From the NCBI GenBank assembly GCA_023667245.1, contig JAMPAL010000011.1, positions 1-39,101 on the forward strand: a stretch of 39,101 nucleotides of DNA. The letters are read 5' to 3'. The position numbers and the translations under genes were made by a program. Under the pieces are notes generated by a model. It did no database searches. It saw only the letters and a program-made list of their open reading frames with translations, and was not told the origin of the DNA. Shown piece by piece: positions 9,830 to 17,452 of this stretch. The first letter of the stretch is position 1. Every line of letters begins with the position of its first letter. The DNA comes from Anaeroplasma bactoclasticum. GTDB lineage: Bacteria; Bacillota_I; Bacilli_A; ML615J-28; CAG-313.

Positions 9830-9856
9830 AAAAAGCTCCCCTTTTCTAGGAGTGCT
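9830..9856 (-). terminator. Terminator-like hairpin upstream of the RHS leader ORF
   Basis: On the minus strand AGCACTCCT and AGGGGAGCT pair with one A-A mismatch and one G-T pair around a short loop, followed by TTTTTGCG. It lies 33 bases before the leader ORF start and about 360 bases beyond the EamA stop. It could end upstream transcription or attenuate the RHS transcript. Confidence 0.45.
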
Positions 9857-10218
9857 AGTTTTGCATCAGTTGTTATAATTATATAAATTGTCTATTTATT
9901 TCCTTATATCCTAGAAATAATAATATATAACATTTTTATCTTTTTCACACTTATATGATATCATAACTTAGAAAATAGTGCAAACGTTTTCTTAAGATAT
10001 TTCATTTTCTTTTTGTTCGAAGTAGTAAAAGCAGTTATTCTAATAAATAATATATCAAATATGGTATAAAAAGAATCTGTTTACTTTATAATACTTTCTA
10101 AAATTGCAACTTTCATAAAAGTTTGACTAGTTTTTACCTTAATAATGCACATCGAACAAAACAATAACTCATTAGTTATTTTTCATTCCTATATTTTTAA
10201 CACAGAATCGATTTATTT
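9857..10218. other. AT-rich intergenic stretch
   Basis: There are 362 bases between the RHS leader hairpin and the EamA stop. The stretch is strongly AT-rich. I see no gene, tRNA or convincing repeat. A TATAAT-like hexamer occurs on the minus strand near 9880 without a good -35, so the RHS promoter is probably here but cannot be fixed. Confidence 0.4.
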
Positions 10219-11115
10219 TTATAAACTAAATATTATTATCAATACTATTCCTACAGTCAATAACGCTAAACCTAAAATCGATTTTTTTGTAAACTTTTCT
10301 TTTAATATCCAGCTTGTAAATAACATTGTTAATAATATAGATAATTTACCTATAGAATTGATTACGATTGGATTTGCTCCTTCATAATTGAATGCACTAT
10401 GTTCTGCTATCCAAGCAATTCCTGTAGTTATCCCCGATAATGTTAAGAATATCCAAGACCTTTTATTTATTTCCTTTTGATTAGGTATCTCTTTTTTTCC
10501 TAGCATAATTGCTCCAGCAAATATGAATACAATGATTGTTCTAAATAGTGTGCCTAAATAACTTGGTATGCCTTGCAAACCAATTTTCACAAATAAAGAT
10601 ACTAATGATGCAAATACTGCTGATAGTATTGCAAATATCAACCATATTTTACTTACCTGTTGTTCTCCTGCTTTTTTTGATATCATTAACAATGTCCCTA
10701 TTAACATCAATAGCATAGAGATAGATAGTATTACAATAGTGAATATATCTCCATTATGAGTTGTATCATTAAAAAAGAATATAAGGAATAAAATACTTGT
10801 TAATATAAAACTTGATTTATCAATGGGTGCAACTTTATTTACATCACCTAATTTTAAAGCTTTATAATAGCATAACCAAGAACACCCAGTTGCAAGACCA
10901 GATAATATTAAAAATAAAGAATTTTGCCAAGTAAGTAAACTTATATCTTTAAAGCTGTTAGTTATTACACACATTATGATACAACATAATATAACAACCC
11001 CTGTTCTATAGTATGTTGCAAAATTACTTTCCACATCTTTTATTCCTACTTTGACAAATATAGTTGTTAATGATGTTGATAGTGCGCCTATTAGAGCTAA
11101 TAAAATCCAAATCAT
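10219..11115 (-). CDS. EamA/DMT-family transporter under riboswitch control
   Basis: The protein has 298 residues. I place the start at ATG 11115 (MIWILLALIGALSTSLTTIF), which has AAGGAGAGT directly upstream; a longer frame to 11202 would run through the leader terminator. About ten hydrophobic helices form two EamA repeats, residues 1-140 and 160-298, each opening with the typical small-residue helix and a conserved lysine (TTIFVKVGIKD, VSLFVKIGLQG). The family moves small metabolites across the cytoplasmic membrane. The substrate cannot be read from the sequence. The leader resembles a SAM-family riboswitch, and the rickettsial S-adenosylmethionine transporter is an EamA protein, so a methionine or SAM-related substrate is a reasonable inference. 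Confidence 0.85.
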   Translation of the reverse strand: MIWILLALIGALSTSLTTIFVKVGIKDVESNFATYYRTGVVILCCIIMCVITNSFKDISLLTWQNSLFLILSGLATGCSWLCYYKALKLGDVNKVAPIDKSSFILTSILFLIFFFNDTTHNGDIFTIVILSISMLLMLIGTLLMISKKAGEQQVSKIWLIFAILSAVFASLVSLFVKIGLQGIPSYLGTLFRTIIVFIFAGAIMLGKKEIPNQKEINKRSWIFLTLSGITTGIAWIAEHSAFNYEGANPIVINSIGKLSILLTMLFTSWILKEKFTKKSILGLALLTVGIVLIIIFSL

Positions 11116-11142
11116 ACTCTCCTTCTTTCTACTAAAAGAAAT

Positions 11143-11171
11143 AAAAAAGCCTCCATCACAATGATGCAAGC
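11143..11171 (-). terminator. Leader terminator of the EamA gene (expression platform)
   Basis: GCTTGCATCA and TGATGGAGGC pair with one mismatch around a 3-base loop and are followed by TTTTTTATTT on the minus strand. The element sits just before the EamA ribosome binding site. Its CATCATT segment (11160-11166) can pair perfectly with AATGATG at 11197-11203, giving a competing antiterminator. Confidence 0.75.
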
Positions 11172-11191
11172 ATAAAAAAACTAATGAATAT

Positions 11192-11278
11192 GTTTCCATC
11201 ATTCAAGCTTTACCACCTAATTGAATAGGTTGGTTGGTAGTCATAGAGCTTGTCTCTCGTACCTATCTTTATGGTAAC
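11192..11278 (-). promoter_or_regulatory. Candidate riboswitch aptamer, SAM-I/SAM-IV-variant-like
   Basis: The minus-strand RNA folds into nested stems. The outer stem is GTTaCCAT (11271-11278) with ATGGaAAC (11192-11199). The middle stem is CAAGC with GCTTG. The inner hairpin is ACCaACCTA with TAGGTGGT. The stretches CTATGACTACC, CAACC and GGTGGTAAAGC recall the conserved core of the SAM-I/SAM-IV clan; the class assignment is from memory. The outer-stem 3' strand overlaps AATGATG, which otherwise pairs with the terminator arm. Forming the aptamer should therefore free the terminator, giving an OFF switch. Confidence 0.6.
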
Positions 11279-11319
11279 TATATTTTACTACTTTTTAACT
11301 AGAATGTATAGATATTTGA

Positions 11320-11769
11320 CTATAAATTTGAAATATATTCATTATGAATTACCTTTTGAATAATAGTGCCATATCTAATATGTTTACTTTCTTTTCCTAC
11401 TGCTTCATCATTTATATTGTCATAATCAATTAATTTTCCATTTAATATCTTAATTATTCGCTTATGTTTGAAGAAATGCATTAAAGCTCCTATTGCGTAT
11501 GGAAAAATCAATATTTCAGATAAAGTAAATACTACTATTAAAACACAAACATTCCAATTCATTATAGGGTTTTTATCTTTAATAATTCTACCCATTATTC
11601 TATCTTCTTCAATATGTCCTTCATAATAAAAATTTGCATAAATTTTTGAATGGGTTAATTTTATTTTAATCTCTTTTGTATCATATAGATGTACTTTATT
11701 ATTTTTTAGTTTAAAAATTTGTTCTTCATGATTTGTTAAACTAAAATAGAGTGCTGGGATTACCTTCAA
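11320..11769 (-). CDS. Hypothetical membrane protein fragment
   Basis: The open frame of 149 residues starts at TTG 11769 without a ribosome binding site. It overlaps the end of the decayed membrane-protein frame at 11741-12289. It has a soluble N-terminal half, a hydrophobic helix pair (WNVCVLIVVFTLSEILIFPY, then a short second segment), and a charged tail. I do not recognise it. The poor start and decayed surroundings suggest it is a truncated gene, or the last part of the neighbouring pseudogene. Confidence 0.35.
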   Translation of the reverse strand: MKVIPALYFSLTNHEEQIFKLKNNKVHLYDTKEIKIKLTHSKIYANFYYEGHIEEDRIMGRIIKDKNPIMNWNVCVLIVVFTLSEILIFPYAIGALMHFFKHKRIIKILNGKLIDYDNINDEAVGKESKHIRYGTIIQKVIHNEYISNL

Positions 11770-12289
11770 ATGTAAAACTCATTAAAGCCACTTCATTCAA
11801 TACTAATGCTGTGTATGCTGAACAAAAGTTGATAATTTTAATATTTCTAAAATAATGCCCTTTGCCATAAGTTCTAAAAATACCCGTAATAGCAACTCCC
11901 ATTTCTATAAAAGATACGAATGCAATGATTATTGCCAGTACTTTTCATATTTTGTTGATTGAATATCTAAGAAAATAAATCTTGCTATATAAATTCCGTA
12001 CATGAAACCTACTCCAACTAAAAGTAAGGCAATTAAAATTATTCCTTTTTTTAAAGTTTTTAGTTTCTGTCGTCATCCCATTAAAACAAACAAATTTAGA
12101 TAATGCGATAAGTAGGTGAACTAACCCCACTATAAAGAAAAAGATTTTATTCCAAATGGACAGTAAAAATTTACCAATTATTAATAGTACAATTAAAACC
12201 ATTGATAATGATGCGTTCATTATCATTTTTTCTTTATACTCTAATTGACGATAATTATGAATTATTTTTTTAAACAATGCCGTTTTCAA
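11741..12289 (-). pseudogene. Frameshifted multi-helix membrane protein
   Basis: Three successive frames encode one continuous membrane protein. The first runs from ATG 12289 (YRQLEYKEKMIMNASLSMVL, then two helices). A shift near 12050 in a T-run leads to FKKGIILIALLLVGVGFMYG. A second shift near 11943 leads to LAIIIAFVSFIEMGVAITGI and a TAG at 11741. Joined, they give about 180 residues with 5-6 helices. I recall uncharacterised Firmicutes membrane proteins of this type but no function. Two frameshifts within 300 bases mark it as decayed, unless the assembly is wrong here. Confidence 0.6.
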
Positions 12290-12600
12290 AGTGGTGAACT
12301 AAACTTTTGTAATCAAGATTAATTGTTACCATCATTGCAAGATTATCATCTAATACATAAAGTTTAGTATGAACAAAGCTTGGTTCTTATTTATATACTT
12401 GAATACAATTTTTTATTAATTCTTGATATATTGCTTCCGTTATTTCAAAAACAGCCCTTTTATCTGAAGTATGAGGAACAAAGATGCTTGCATCTTTCCT
12501 ACTTCTTTTAGAGTTTATCATAGTATGAAGTACTCATTATCAATAATTAAATCAAGTTTTGTAATATAAACATATGCTTTGACTTGATTTAGCTATAGCA
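12270..12600 (-). pseudogene. Remnant of cardiolipin synthase (second phospholipase D domain)
   Basis: Reading the minus strand with one frameshift (near 12520) and skipping stops gives QVKAYVYITKLDLIIDNEYF, ASIFVPHTSDKRAVFEITEA and FVHTKLYVLDDNLAMMVTIN, then LDYKSLVHHFENG. This is the C-terminal HKD half of bacterial cardiolipin synthase, with HTKLYVLD matching HxK(x)4D and the family's NLDYRSL-HFE block. Stops occur at 12387-12389 and near 12522. About 110 of roughly 480-500 residues remain and the end is also cut, so the gene is dead. Confidence 0.75.
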
Positions 12601-12705
12601 TACTAAAACTATGTAAACAAAAATTTTGTTATATCAAATCAAGAATTGCATTATCCAATTTTTGCTTTTTAAAACTATGTTCTATTCTTTTTCTATAAAT
12701 ATAAT

Positions 12706-12745
12706 ACAAAAAACATCGCTTGTACAATTTAGCGATGTTTTTTGT
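12706..12745. terminator. Strong bidirectional terminator
   Basis: ACAAAAAACATCGCT pairs perfectly over 15 bp with AGCGATGTTTTTTGT around a 10-base loop. Both strands end in T-runs. It lies about 48 bases downstream of the small membrane ORF at 12793-12969. Confidence 0.8.
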
Positions 12746-12792
12746 ATTCTGAAGTTCATTTTTGTATTTCTTCTTTTTTGTTATCATTACCA

Positions 12793-12969
12793 TTATTCAA
12801 ATAACTTTTTTAAACTAAAAACAGTACCAATAATTCCTAATATCATGAATGGTAAAATGGCAAATACCTCTTCAAAAGTATAAATTAAATCTAAAAAATA
12901 ACAAATTGTAGGTGATACTAAAAATAGTATGCTTACAATACATATAATTACTAAAATTGTCTTTTTTAT
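12793..12969 (-). CDS. 58-residue membrane protein with apparent ATA start
   Basis: The frame encodes two hydrophobic helices (TILVIICIVSILFLVSP; FAILPFMILGIIGTVF) separated by an acidic loop and ending KKLFE. AAAGAGG sits 6 bases before an ATA codon (12967-12969), the only in-frame start that fits; no ATG, GTG or TTG lies near it. A TATAAT hexamer lies on the minus strand just upstream near 12992, and a strong terminator follows. Signals on both sides suggest a transcribed unit. The start codon has either mutated, disabling the gene, or is a rare ATA start. The family is unknown. Confidence 0.4.
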   Translation of the reverse strand: MKKTILVIICIVSILFLVSPTICYFLDLIYTFEEVFAILPFMILGIIGTVFSLKKLFE

Positions 12970-13058
12970 ATTTTACCTCTTTTTATATAAATTATATCAT
13001 ATAAAATTTTTATATATTTAAATTTTGCATTTTTCATGTATTGTTAAAAAAATAAAAA

Positions 13059-13082
13059 ACTTTAATAACACTGTATTAAAGT
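13059..13082 (-). terminator. Terminator after tRNA-Thr
   Basis: ACTTTAATA and TATTAAAGT form a perfect 9-bp stem followed on the minus strand by TTTTTATTTTTTT. It lies 14 bases past the tRNA CCA end. Confidence 0.8.
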
Positions 13083-13095
13083 CTTTGCATCCAAA

Positions 13096-13171
13096 TGGTG
13101 CTGACGACTGGAGTCGAACCAGCGACCTCCTCCTTACCATGGAGGTGCACTACCTATTGTGCTACGTCAGC
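13096..13171 (-). tRNA. tRNA-Thr (anticodon GGT)
   Basis: A 76-base cloverleaf. The acceptor stem is GCTGACG/CGTCAGC. The D arm is GCAC/GTGC with AATAGGTA in the loop. The anticodon stem is CCTCC/GGAGG with loop ATGGTAA, so the anticodon is GGT. The variable loop is AGGTC, and the T arm is GCTGG/CCAGT with TTCGACT. The 3' CCA is encoded. It reads ACC and ACT codons. Confidence 0.95.
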
Positions 13172-13191
13172 AATATCTATGATATAGTTGT

Positions 13192-13219
13192 ATTATACCA
13201 TAGATATGTATAAATTGCA
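13192..13219 (-). promoter_or_regulatory. Likely promoter of tRNA-Thr inside an inverted repeat
   Basis: A TATAAT -10 (13192-13197) lies 16 bases from TGCAAT (13214-13219, a poor -35). The expected start is just upstream of the tRNA. The -10 lies between the arms of a 9-bp inverted repeat, ATATCTATG/CATAGATAT (13173-13181 and 13199-13207), which also spans the gap to the ddl stop. Confidence 0.45.
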
Positions 13220-13220
13220 T

Positions 13221-14348
13221 TTATTTCGCACCTAGTTTTAGTGATTTTTTGTTAAACACATTAGAATCAAATGTTGTCTTCTTTTGATTTGCACTATGCT
13301 TAGTTAAAATTGCATTCGTGATTAAGATTTGGGTTAACTTTTCAAATGAAATGCCCATTGGTTCAAACAAATAAAAAGAAAGAGAACCAGGAATATTATT
13401 GACCTCATTGATGTAAAGTTGACCTGTTTGATTATCATACAAATAATCGATTCGGACTACTCCATTTAAATCTAAATACTGATAGAGATTGATTGAAGTT
13501 TCTTTAATAGTTTGTTCTAGTGTTTCTGGTAAAAAAGCAGGAATAATCCGATTTGAAGAAGATTCTAATTTGCTTAAATCTTTTTCATATTTTTCAACAA
13601 AAGATAATATGTCTTCTTCATGTTTGACCTCTTCAATCACAGATGCAATGCACTGTTGATGATCTTTGATCACTGCACAATTGTATTCCCTATAGTCCGT
13701 TAACGCATGTTCGATGATAATTTTATCTGTATAATGATACGCTTCTTCTACAGCGGCTTGTAATTGTTCTTTATTCTTGGCTACCTGAATGCCAATACTA
13801 GAACCAAGATAAGCTGGTTTTACAATCACAGGGTATGTTATTTCTTCATAAGGTATGGCTTCATATTCGTAATACGTTTTTGATGGTAAAACGGGATATT
13901 GTCTTTCCTTTAAGACCGCTTTGGTTACCGCTTTATCTTGAAGGACTGCAGATGGAATGACTCTACTAGATGAATAGGGTACTTCTAATAATTCCAACAT
14001 TCCCGCAATCGTTCCGTCTTCTACCCCATAGCCATGAACCACTGGAATGATGACATCAAGTGGAACTGGTTTTTTTCTTTTTCTGATATATTGATAATAC
14101 AATTGATCTATTTCTTTGTAAAAATAAATTTCATCTTTTGGGTCTATAGTGTTTTCTTTATAGGTATTGATATTGGTGTATTTTTCTCCTGTATAAAAAT
14201 GATTGTGTTTATCTAGGTAAATGATGACCACATCATATTTTTCTTTATTGATTGCAAAATACGATTGTAAGCCCGAAATGAGCGAAATATCGTGTTCTAC
14301 ACTCTTGCCCCCTATCATTATGCCTACTTGAATTTTTAAATCGTTCAT
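13221..14348 (-). CDS. D-alanine--D-alanine ligase family protein (ATP-grasp)
   Basis: The protein has 375 residues. The N-terminal domain has IGGKSVEHDISLISG. The Ddl signature HGYGVEDGTIAG lies near residue 105. The ATP-grasp domain has YPVIVKPAYLGSSIG, IIEHAL and the metal site RIDYLYD with EVNNIPGSLSF. The family joins two D-Ala for peptidoglycan, or D-Ala to D-Lac or D-Ser in variants. The region that normally carries the substrate tyrosine is replaced by a longer charged stretch (residues 233-263), so I do not assign the second substrate or call it the housekeeping Ddl. It starts 5 bases after the MurF-like stop with its own AAAGGTAGG site and is the last gene of a three-gene operon. 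Confidence 0.85.
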   Translation of the reverse strand: MNDLKIQVGIMIGGKSVEHDISLISGLQSYFAINKEKYDVVIIYLDKHNHFYTGEKYTNINTYKENTIDPKDEIYFYKEIDQLYYQYIRKRKKPVPLDVIIPVVHGYGVEDGTIAGMLELLEVPYSSSRVIPSAVLQDKAVTKAVLKERQYPVLPSKTYYEYEAIPYEEITYPVIVKPAYLGSSIGIQVAKNKEQLQAAVEEAYHYTDKIIIEHALTDYREYNCAVIKDHQQCIASVIEEVKHEEDILSFVEKYEKDLSKLESSSNRIIPAFLPETLEQTIKETSINLYQYLDLNGVVRIDYLYDNQTGQLYINEVNNIPGSLSFYLFEPMGISFEKLTQILITNAILTKHSANQKKTTFDSNVFNKKSLKLGAK

Positions 14349-14353
14349 TTTAC

Positions 14354-15922
14354 CTACCTTTCTAAAAAACTATCTGGTAAATCATTTTCAATCAACAAAT
14401 GTACTTGTTCTTTGTTGGTGGGTTCTTCCCCTATATATTTATCTATTAGATAAGTATACGCTTCTTTGAAGGTTGAAAAGATTTGGAAAGATACGTTTTT
14501 TTCCTCAAGTAAATGTATGATGATTTCGCTTGCTTTATTCTTAATGATACAAATTTCATCTATACCTTCATATAGATAGGTGGTAATTTCTTGATTGAGC
14601 TTGATTTCTTGTTTTCCACCATCCACAATACCTGGTGTGATAATACAGCGAACGCCAATTTGGTTTTTCAGTACTTCTATTGCATATTGGAATCCTTTGA
14701 CATTGGAACTATAAGAATCATCATAAATATGTAATCTTCCCTGACGTTGATAACTTAAGCGGTGAAGAGTCGGGGTTAGAGAAGCAATGGCTTTTTGAAA
14801 TGCGACATCAGTGATATCAATATGGTATTCTTTTAAAGCCTGGATAATGGTATATACTGCTAAAATATTGATAACATTGTGTCTTCCCAGTAGTGAAGTA
14901 ACTACACTGATTTGTTTTTCACCTGCTTTATAAATATCAAAACGCATTTGATGGTGTTGATAACTAATCGATCTAGCTTGATATATTCCTTCTTCTAAAC
15001 CATATGTATACTCGCTAGCCATAGGATGTGCCTTGATATAGGGATTATCTACATAAAAAATGCCTATATCTGTTTCACTTAAATAAGATAGCATTTCAAA
15101 TTTAGCCTTGGCCACTTGTTCAATGGTTTTAAAGGTAGATAGGTGTTGTGGTCCCACTTCTGTAATCATACGAATATTAGGCCGAATGGCTTCTACCATT
15201 TCTTCGATTTCGCCCTTTTGGAATGCTCCCATTTCAATAATCAGCACTTCAACACCTTTTAGGCTTGAGGTATTGATGGTTTTCGATATTCCCATCATTG
15301 TATTATAAGAAGCAGGCGTCTTTAAAGTAACATACGATGAAGATAAGACTTGATAAAGAATATCTTTTGTAGAGGTTTTTCCATAGCTTCCTGTAATGGC
15401 AATTTTGATGCTATCTGGATTGGCTCTTAACTTATCGATTGCTTTCTTTTTATAATAGCGCTGAATACATTTTTCAATTGGCGTATTGATAACAGATGAA
15501 ATGATTAAAATAAATGGTAAACATAAATAAAGATACAGTACAATATACCAAGATAAGAAATAAAATCCCACCCAGTACAGGATACCTAACCCTAATAAAC
15601 AAGTTATAATTAACCGGTAAATGCGTTTGGTCATTTTGAGTTGTATGATATAACAATCACGAATGAAAATGGTCACACCAATAAAAATCAAGGCAAATAA
15701 ATAAAGAAGTAGATTGTGGTTTGCCAAATAACCTGCTGTGGTAAATACTAAGAAAAAATAATATAAATAAATATGTGGTTTTAATAGATAGTATGCCTTT
15801 AAACAAGTCAATAACTTCTTCACATCATAATGATTTTGTTGATAAATATTGAGTAAATAATACCCACCTTTAGCAATATATAATGTATAAATGACACAAA
15901 GGGTAATTTCTAATCCACTCAT
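14354..15922 (-). CDS. Membrane-anchored MurF-like Mur ligase
   Basis: The protein has 522 residues. Residues 1-150 hold five or six hydrophobic helices. A Mur ligase follows: P-loop AITGSYGKTSTKD near residue 178, then PASYNTMMGISKTI, IIEMGAFQKGEIEEM, and TEVGPQHLSTF, with a C-terminal domain carrying YDDSYSSNVKGF. Canonical MurF is soluble, about 450 residues, and adds D-Ala-D-Ala to the UDP-MurNAc peptide. The membrane domain is extra. A Ddl-like enzyme directly follows, so the pair probably makes and attaches a dipeptide at the membrane; this is inference. Its ATG overlaps the hydrolase stop as ATGA. Confidence 0.85.
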   Translation of the reverse strand: MSGLEITLCVIYTLYIAKGGYYLLNIYQQNHYDVKKLLTCLKAYYLLKPHIYLYYFFLVFTTAGYLANHNLLLYLFALIFIGVTIFIRDCYIIQLKMTKRIYRLIITCLLGLGILYWVGFYFLSWYIVLYLYLCLPFILIISSVINTPIEKCIQRYYKKKAIDKLRANPDSIKIAITGSYGKTSTKDILYQVLSSSYVTLKTPASYNTMMGISKTINTSSLKGVEVLIIEMGAFQKGEIEEMVEAIRPNIRMITEVGPQHLSTFKTIEQVAKAKFEMLSYLSETDIGIFYVDNPYIKAHPMASEYTYGLEEGIYQARSISYQHHQMRFDIYKAGEKQISVVTSLLGRHNVINILAVYTIIQALKEYHIDITDVAFQKAIASLTPTLHRLSYQRQGRLHIYDDSYSSNVKGFQYAIEVLKNQIGVRCIITPGIVDGGKQEIKLNQEITTYLYEGIDEICIIKNKASEIIIHLLEEKNVSFQIFSTFKEAYTYLIDKYIGEEPTNKEQVHLLIENDLPDSFLER

Positions 15923-16671
15923 GTGTTCACCCCCAAATAAGAATACAAAATCTTATAAAAAACATAAGGTTCATCCACAAAAGGAAAGTGTCCCGCTTTT
16001 TGAATGGTGACTAATCCACTATGTTTTATCAAACGATTCATTTTCATGCCTTCTTCATATGGTGTAGTCTTATCTTCTTTTCCCCAAATCAGAAGAGTAT
16101 CTACATCAATTTGCTTCAAATCTTGTTCTAAGAATTCACTGACTACATAAGATAACGTTTGTTTTAAAATGGGTGTTGCATTTTGATAATCTGAACTTCC
16201 ACTATGTGTAACTAATCTTTGATAGTTACTTACATTCTTAGTGAGTTTATACCATTTTTTTTGAAGTTTATACTTATAAATCTTGAGTTTGGTTTTGAAA
16301 TGCCCTTTTGGTTTTATTCCCGCACTATCAACTAAGATAAGCTGTTTGACATCTTTATATCGACTCGTATACCGAATGGCCATTCTACCACCAAATGAGT
16401 GCCCCAAAAGAATGGGTGTAGTCATTTCCAATTGTTCTATAAAGGTGCGAAGAAACAAAACGTAGTCATCTAAGTGATAGGCATGTGGCGGTTCTTCACT
16501 TTTACCAAACCCTGGTAAATCAATACGATAAACGGTATATTGTGTCTCAATACCTTTAACTAAATATTCAAATGCCTGACTACTACTTCCCCATCCATGT
16601 AATAAAATGATGGGTGGGCCTATACCCGTTTTTTCATAATATATTTTTTTGTGATCATATGCAAAATACAT
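15919..16671 (-). CDS. Alpha/beta hydrolase
   Basis: The protein has 250 residues with the complete fold signature: oxyanion HGWGSSS near residue 25, nucleophile elbow GHSFGG (Ser near 92), acid in WGKEDKTTP, and catalytic His in AGHFPF. There is no signal peptide, so it is cytoplasmic. The start at 16671 has AGAGGGGAC upstream. It is the first gene of the operon with the MurF-like and Ddl-like enzymes. A role in trimming or recycling a wall precursor is possible but unsupported; the substrate is unknown. Confidence 0.85.
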   Translation of the reverse strand: MYFAYDHKKIYYEKTGIGPPIILLHGWGSSSQAFEYLVKGIETQYTVYRIDLPGFGKSEEPPHAYHLDDYVLFLRTFIEQLEMTTPILLGHSFGGRMAIRYTSRYKDVKQLILVDSAGIKPKGHFKTKLKIYKYKLQKKWYKLTKNVSNYQRLVTHSGSSDYQNATPILKQTLSYVVSEFLEQDLKQIDVDTLLIWGKEDKTTPYEEGMKMNRLIKHSGLVTIQKAGHFPFVDEPYVFYKILYSYLGVNT

Positions 16672-16767
16672 ATAGTCCCCTCTTTCTTTTTATTTTATTC
16701 AAAGATCAATAATAAAATGAATGAATATTGAATAAACTATTACTAGATTGAAAGAGTGAGGTAATAT

Positions 16768-17433
16768 ATGTATTTAGATCAACACTATCCTTTTGAGATG
16801 GTACCCTTAAATTATCCCTTAACAGGGTTTGATGATTTTCTTGATTTTCAAACTATGAGTATTCATTATAACCAAATTTATAAAGAATACATTGATGATT
16901 TGAATCACTTATTAGAAAATGAGAAGAATTTACAAAATTTAACTTTAGATGAAATTTTATTCAATCCTACTTATTTACCTGTGGCCAAAAGAGAAGGTAT
17001 TATACATGCGGCAAACGGCGTATACAATCACCAAGTGATTTTTCAATCAATGAATCCAAATCCAGTGATGATGGTATCTGTAGAATTAAAGAATGCAATT
17101 GAAAAAAAATATCATTCTATGCGAGAATTTTATCAGGAGTTTAAAAAAGCTTGTTTATCCCTTGGTAGTTGCGGATTTGTTTTCTTGGTTTGTGATGAGC
17201 ATGGTGATGTTCATATTGAAAAAATACTCGGCAGTGCAACAACAGTCCCACTAAATCTTTGTCCCATTCTTGGCATTGATTTATATGAACATGCTTATTA
17301 TTTAAATTACAAACATAATATTAAAGCATATGTAGAACAATGGATGAAGTATATTTGTTTCGACTATGCCAATCAAGAATATGATTTTTGTTTAAAAGCA
17401 ATTCAAAGCGAAAAAGAACAATCCAAAAGTTAA
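16768..17433 (+). CDS. Divergent Fe/Mn superoxide dismutase homologue
   Basis: The protein has 221 residues. The four metal ligands of Fe/Mn SOD are all present: His33 (TMSIH), His88 (NGVYNH), Asp171 and His175 (GIDLYEHAYYLNYK); the active-site Tyr is Tyr41. The second His of MEIHH and the gateway His are replaced (SIHYNQIYKEY). Neither the FeSOD-type nor the MnSOD-type active-site Gln is seen, and GSGWAWLV has become GSCGFVFLV. The enzyme may be a low-activity SOD or have been repurposed. The start has GAGGTAATAT upstream. It is divergent from the hydrolase operon and converges on sufB over a shared terminator. Confidence 0.8.
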   Translation: MYLDQHYPFEMVPLNYPLTGFDDFLDFQTMSIHYNQIYKEYIDDLNHLLENEKNLQNLTLDEILFNPTYLPVAKREGIIHAANGVYNHQVIFQSMNPNPVMMVSVELKNAIEKKYHSMREFYQEFKKACLSLGSCGFVFLVCDEHGDVHIEKILGSATTVPLNLCPILGIDLYEHAYYLNYKHNIKAYVEQWMKYICFDYANQEYDFCLKAIQSEKEQSKS

Positions 17434-17452
17434 TTTATACTTATAAAAAATA

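Noticed and set aside
10145..10387. Plus-strand 80-codon ORF near the EamA stop
   Set aside because: It lies mostly antisense to EamA, lacks a ribosome binding site, and its peptide mirrors the transmembrane gene.
11200..11235. T-box leader, because GGTGGTAA resembles the T-box core
   Set aside because: The full T-box (TGGTACCGCG-like) and specifier stem are absent, and the nested stems fit a SAM-type aptamer better.
12626..12883. Plus-strand 85-codon ORF
   Set aside because: It crosses the strong bidirectional terminator and is antisense to the small membrane ORF; no ribosome binding site.
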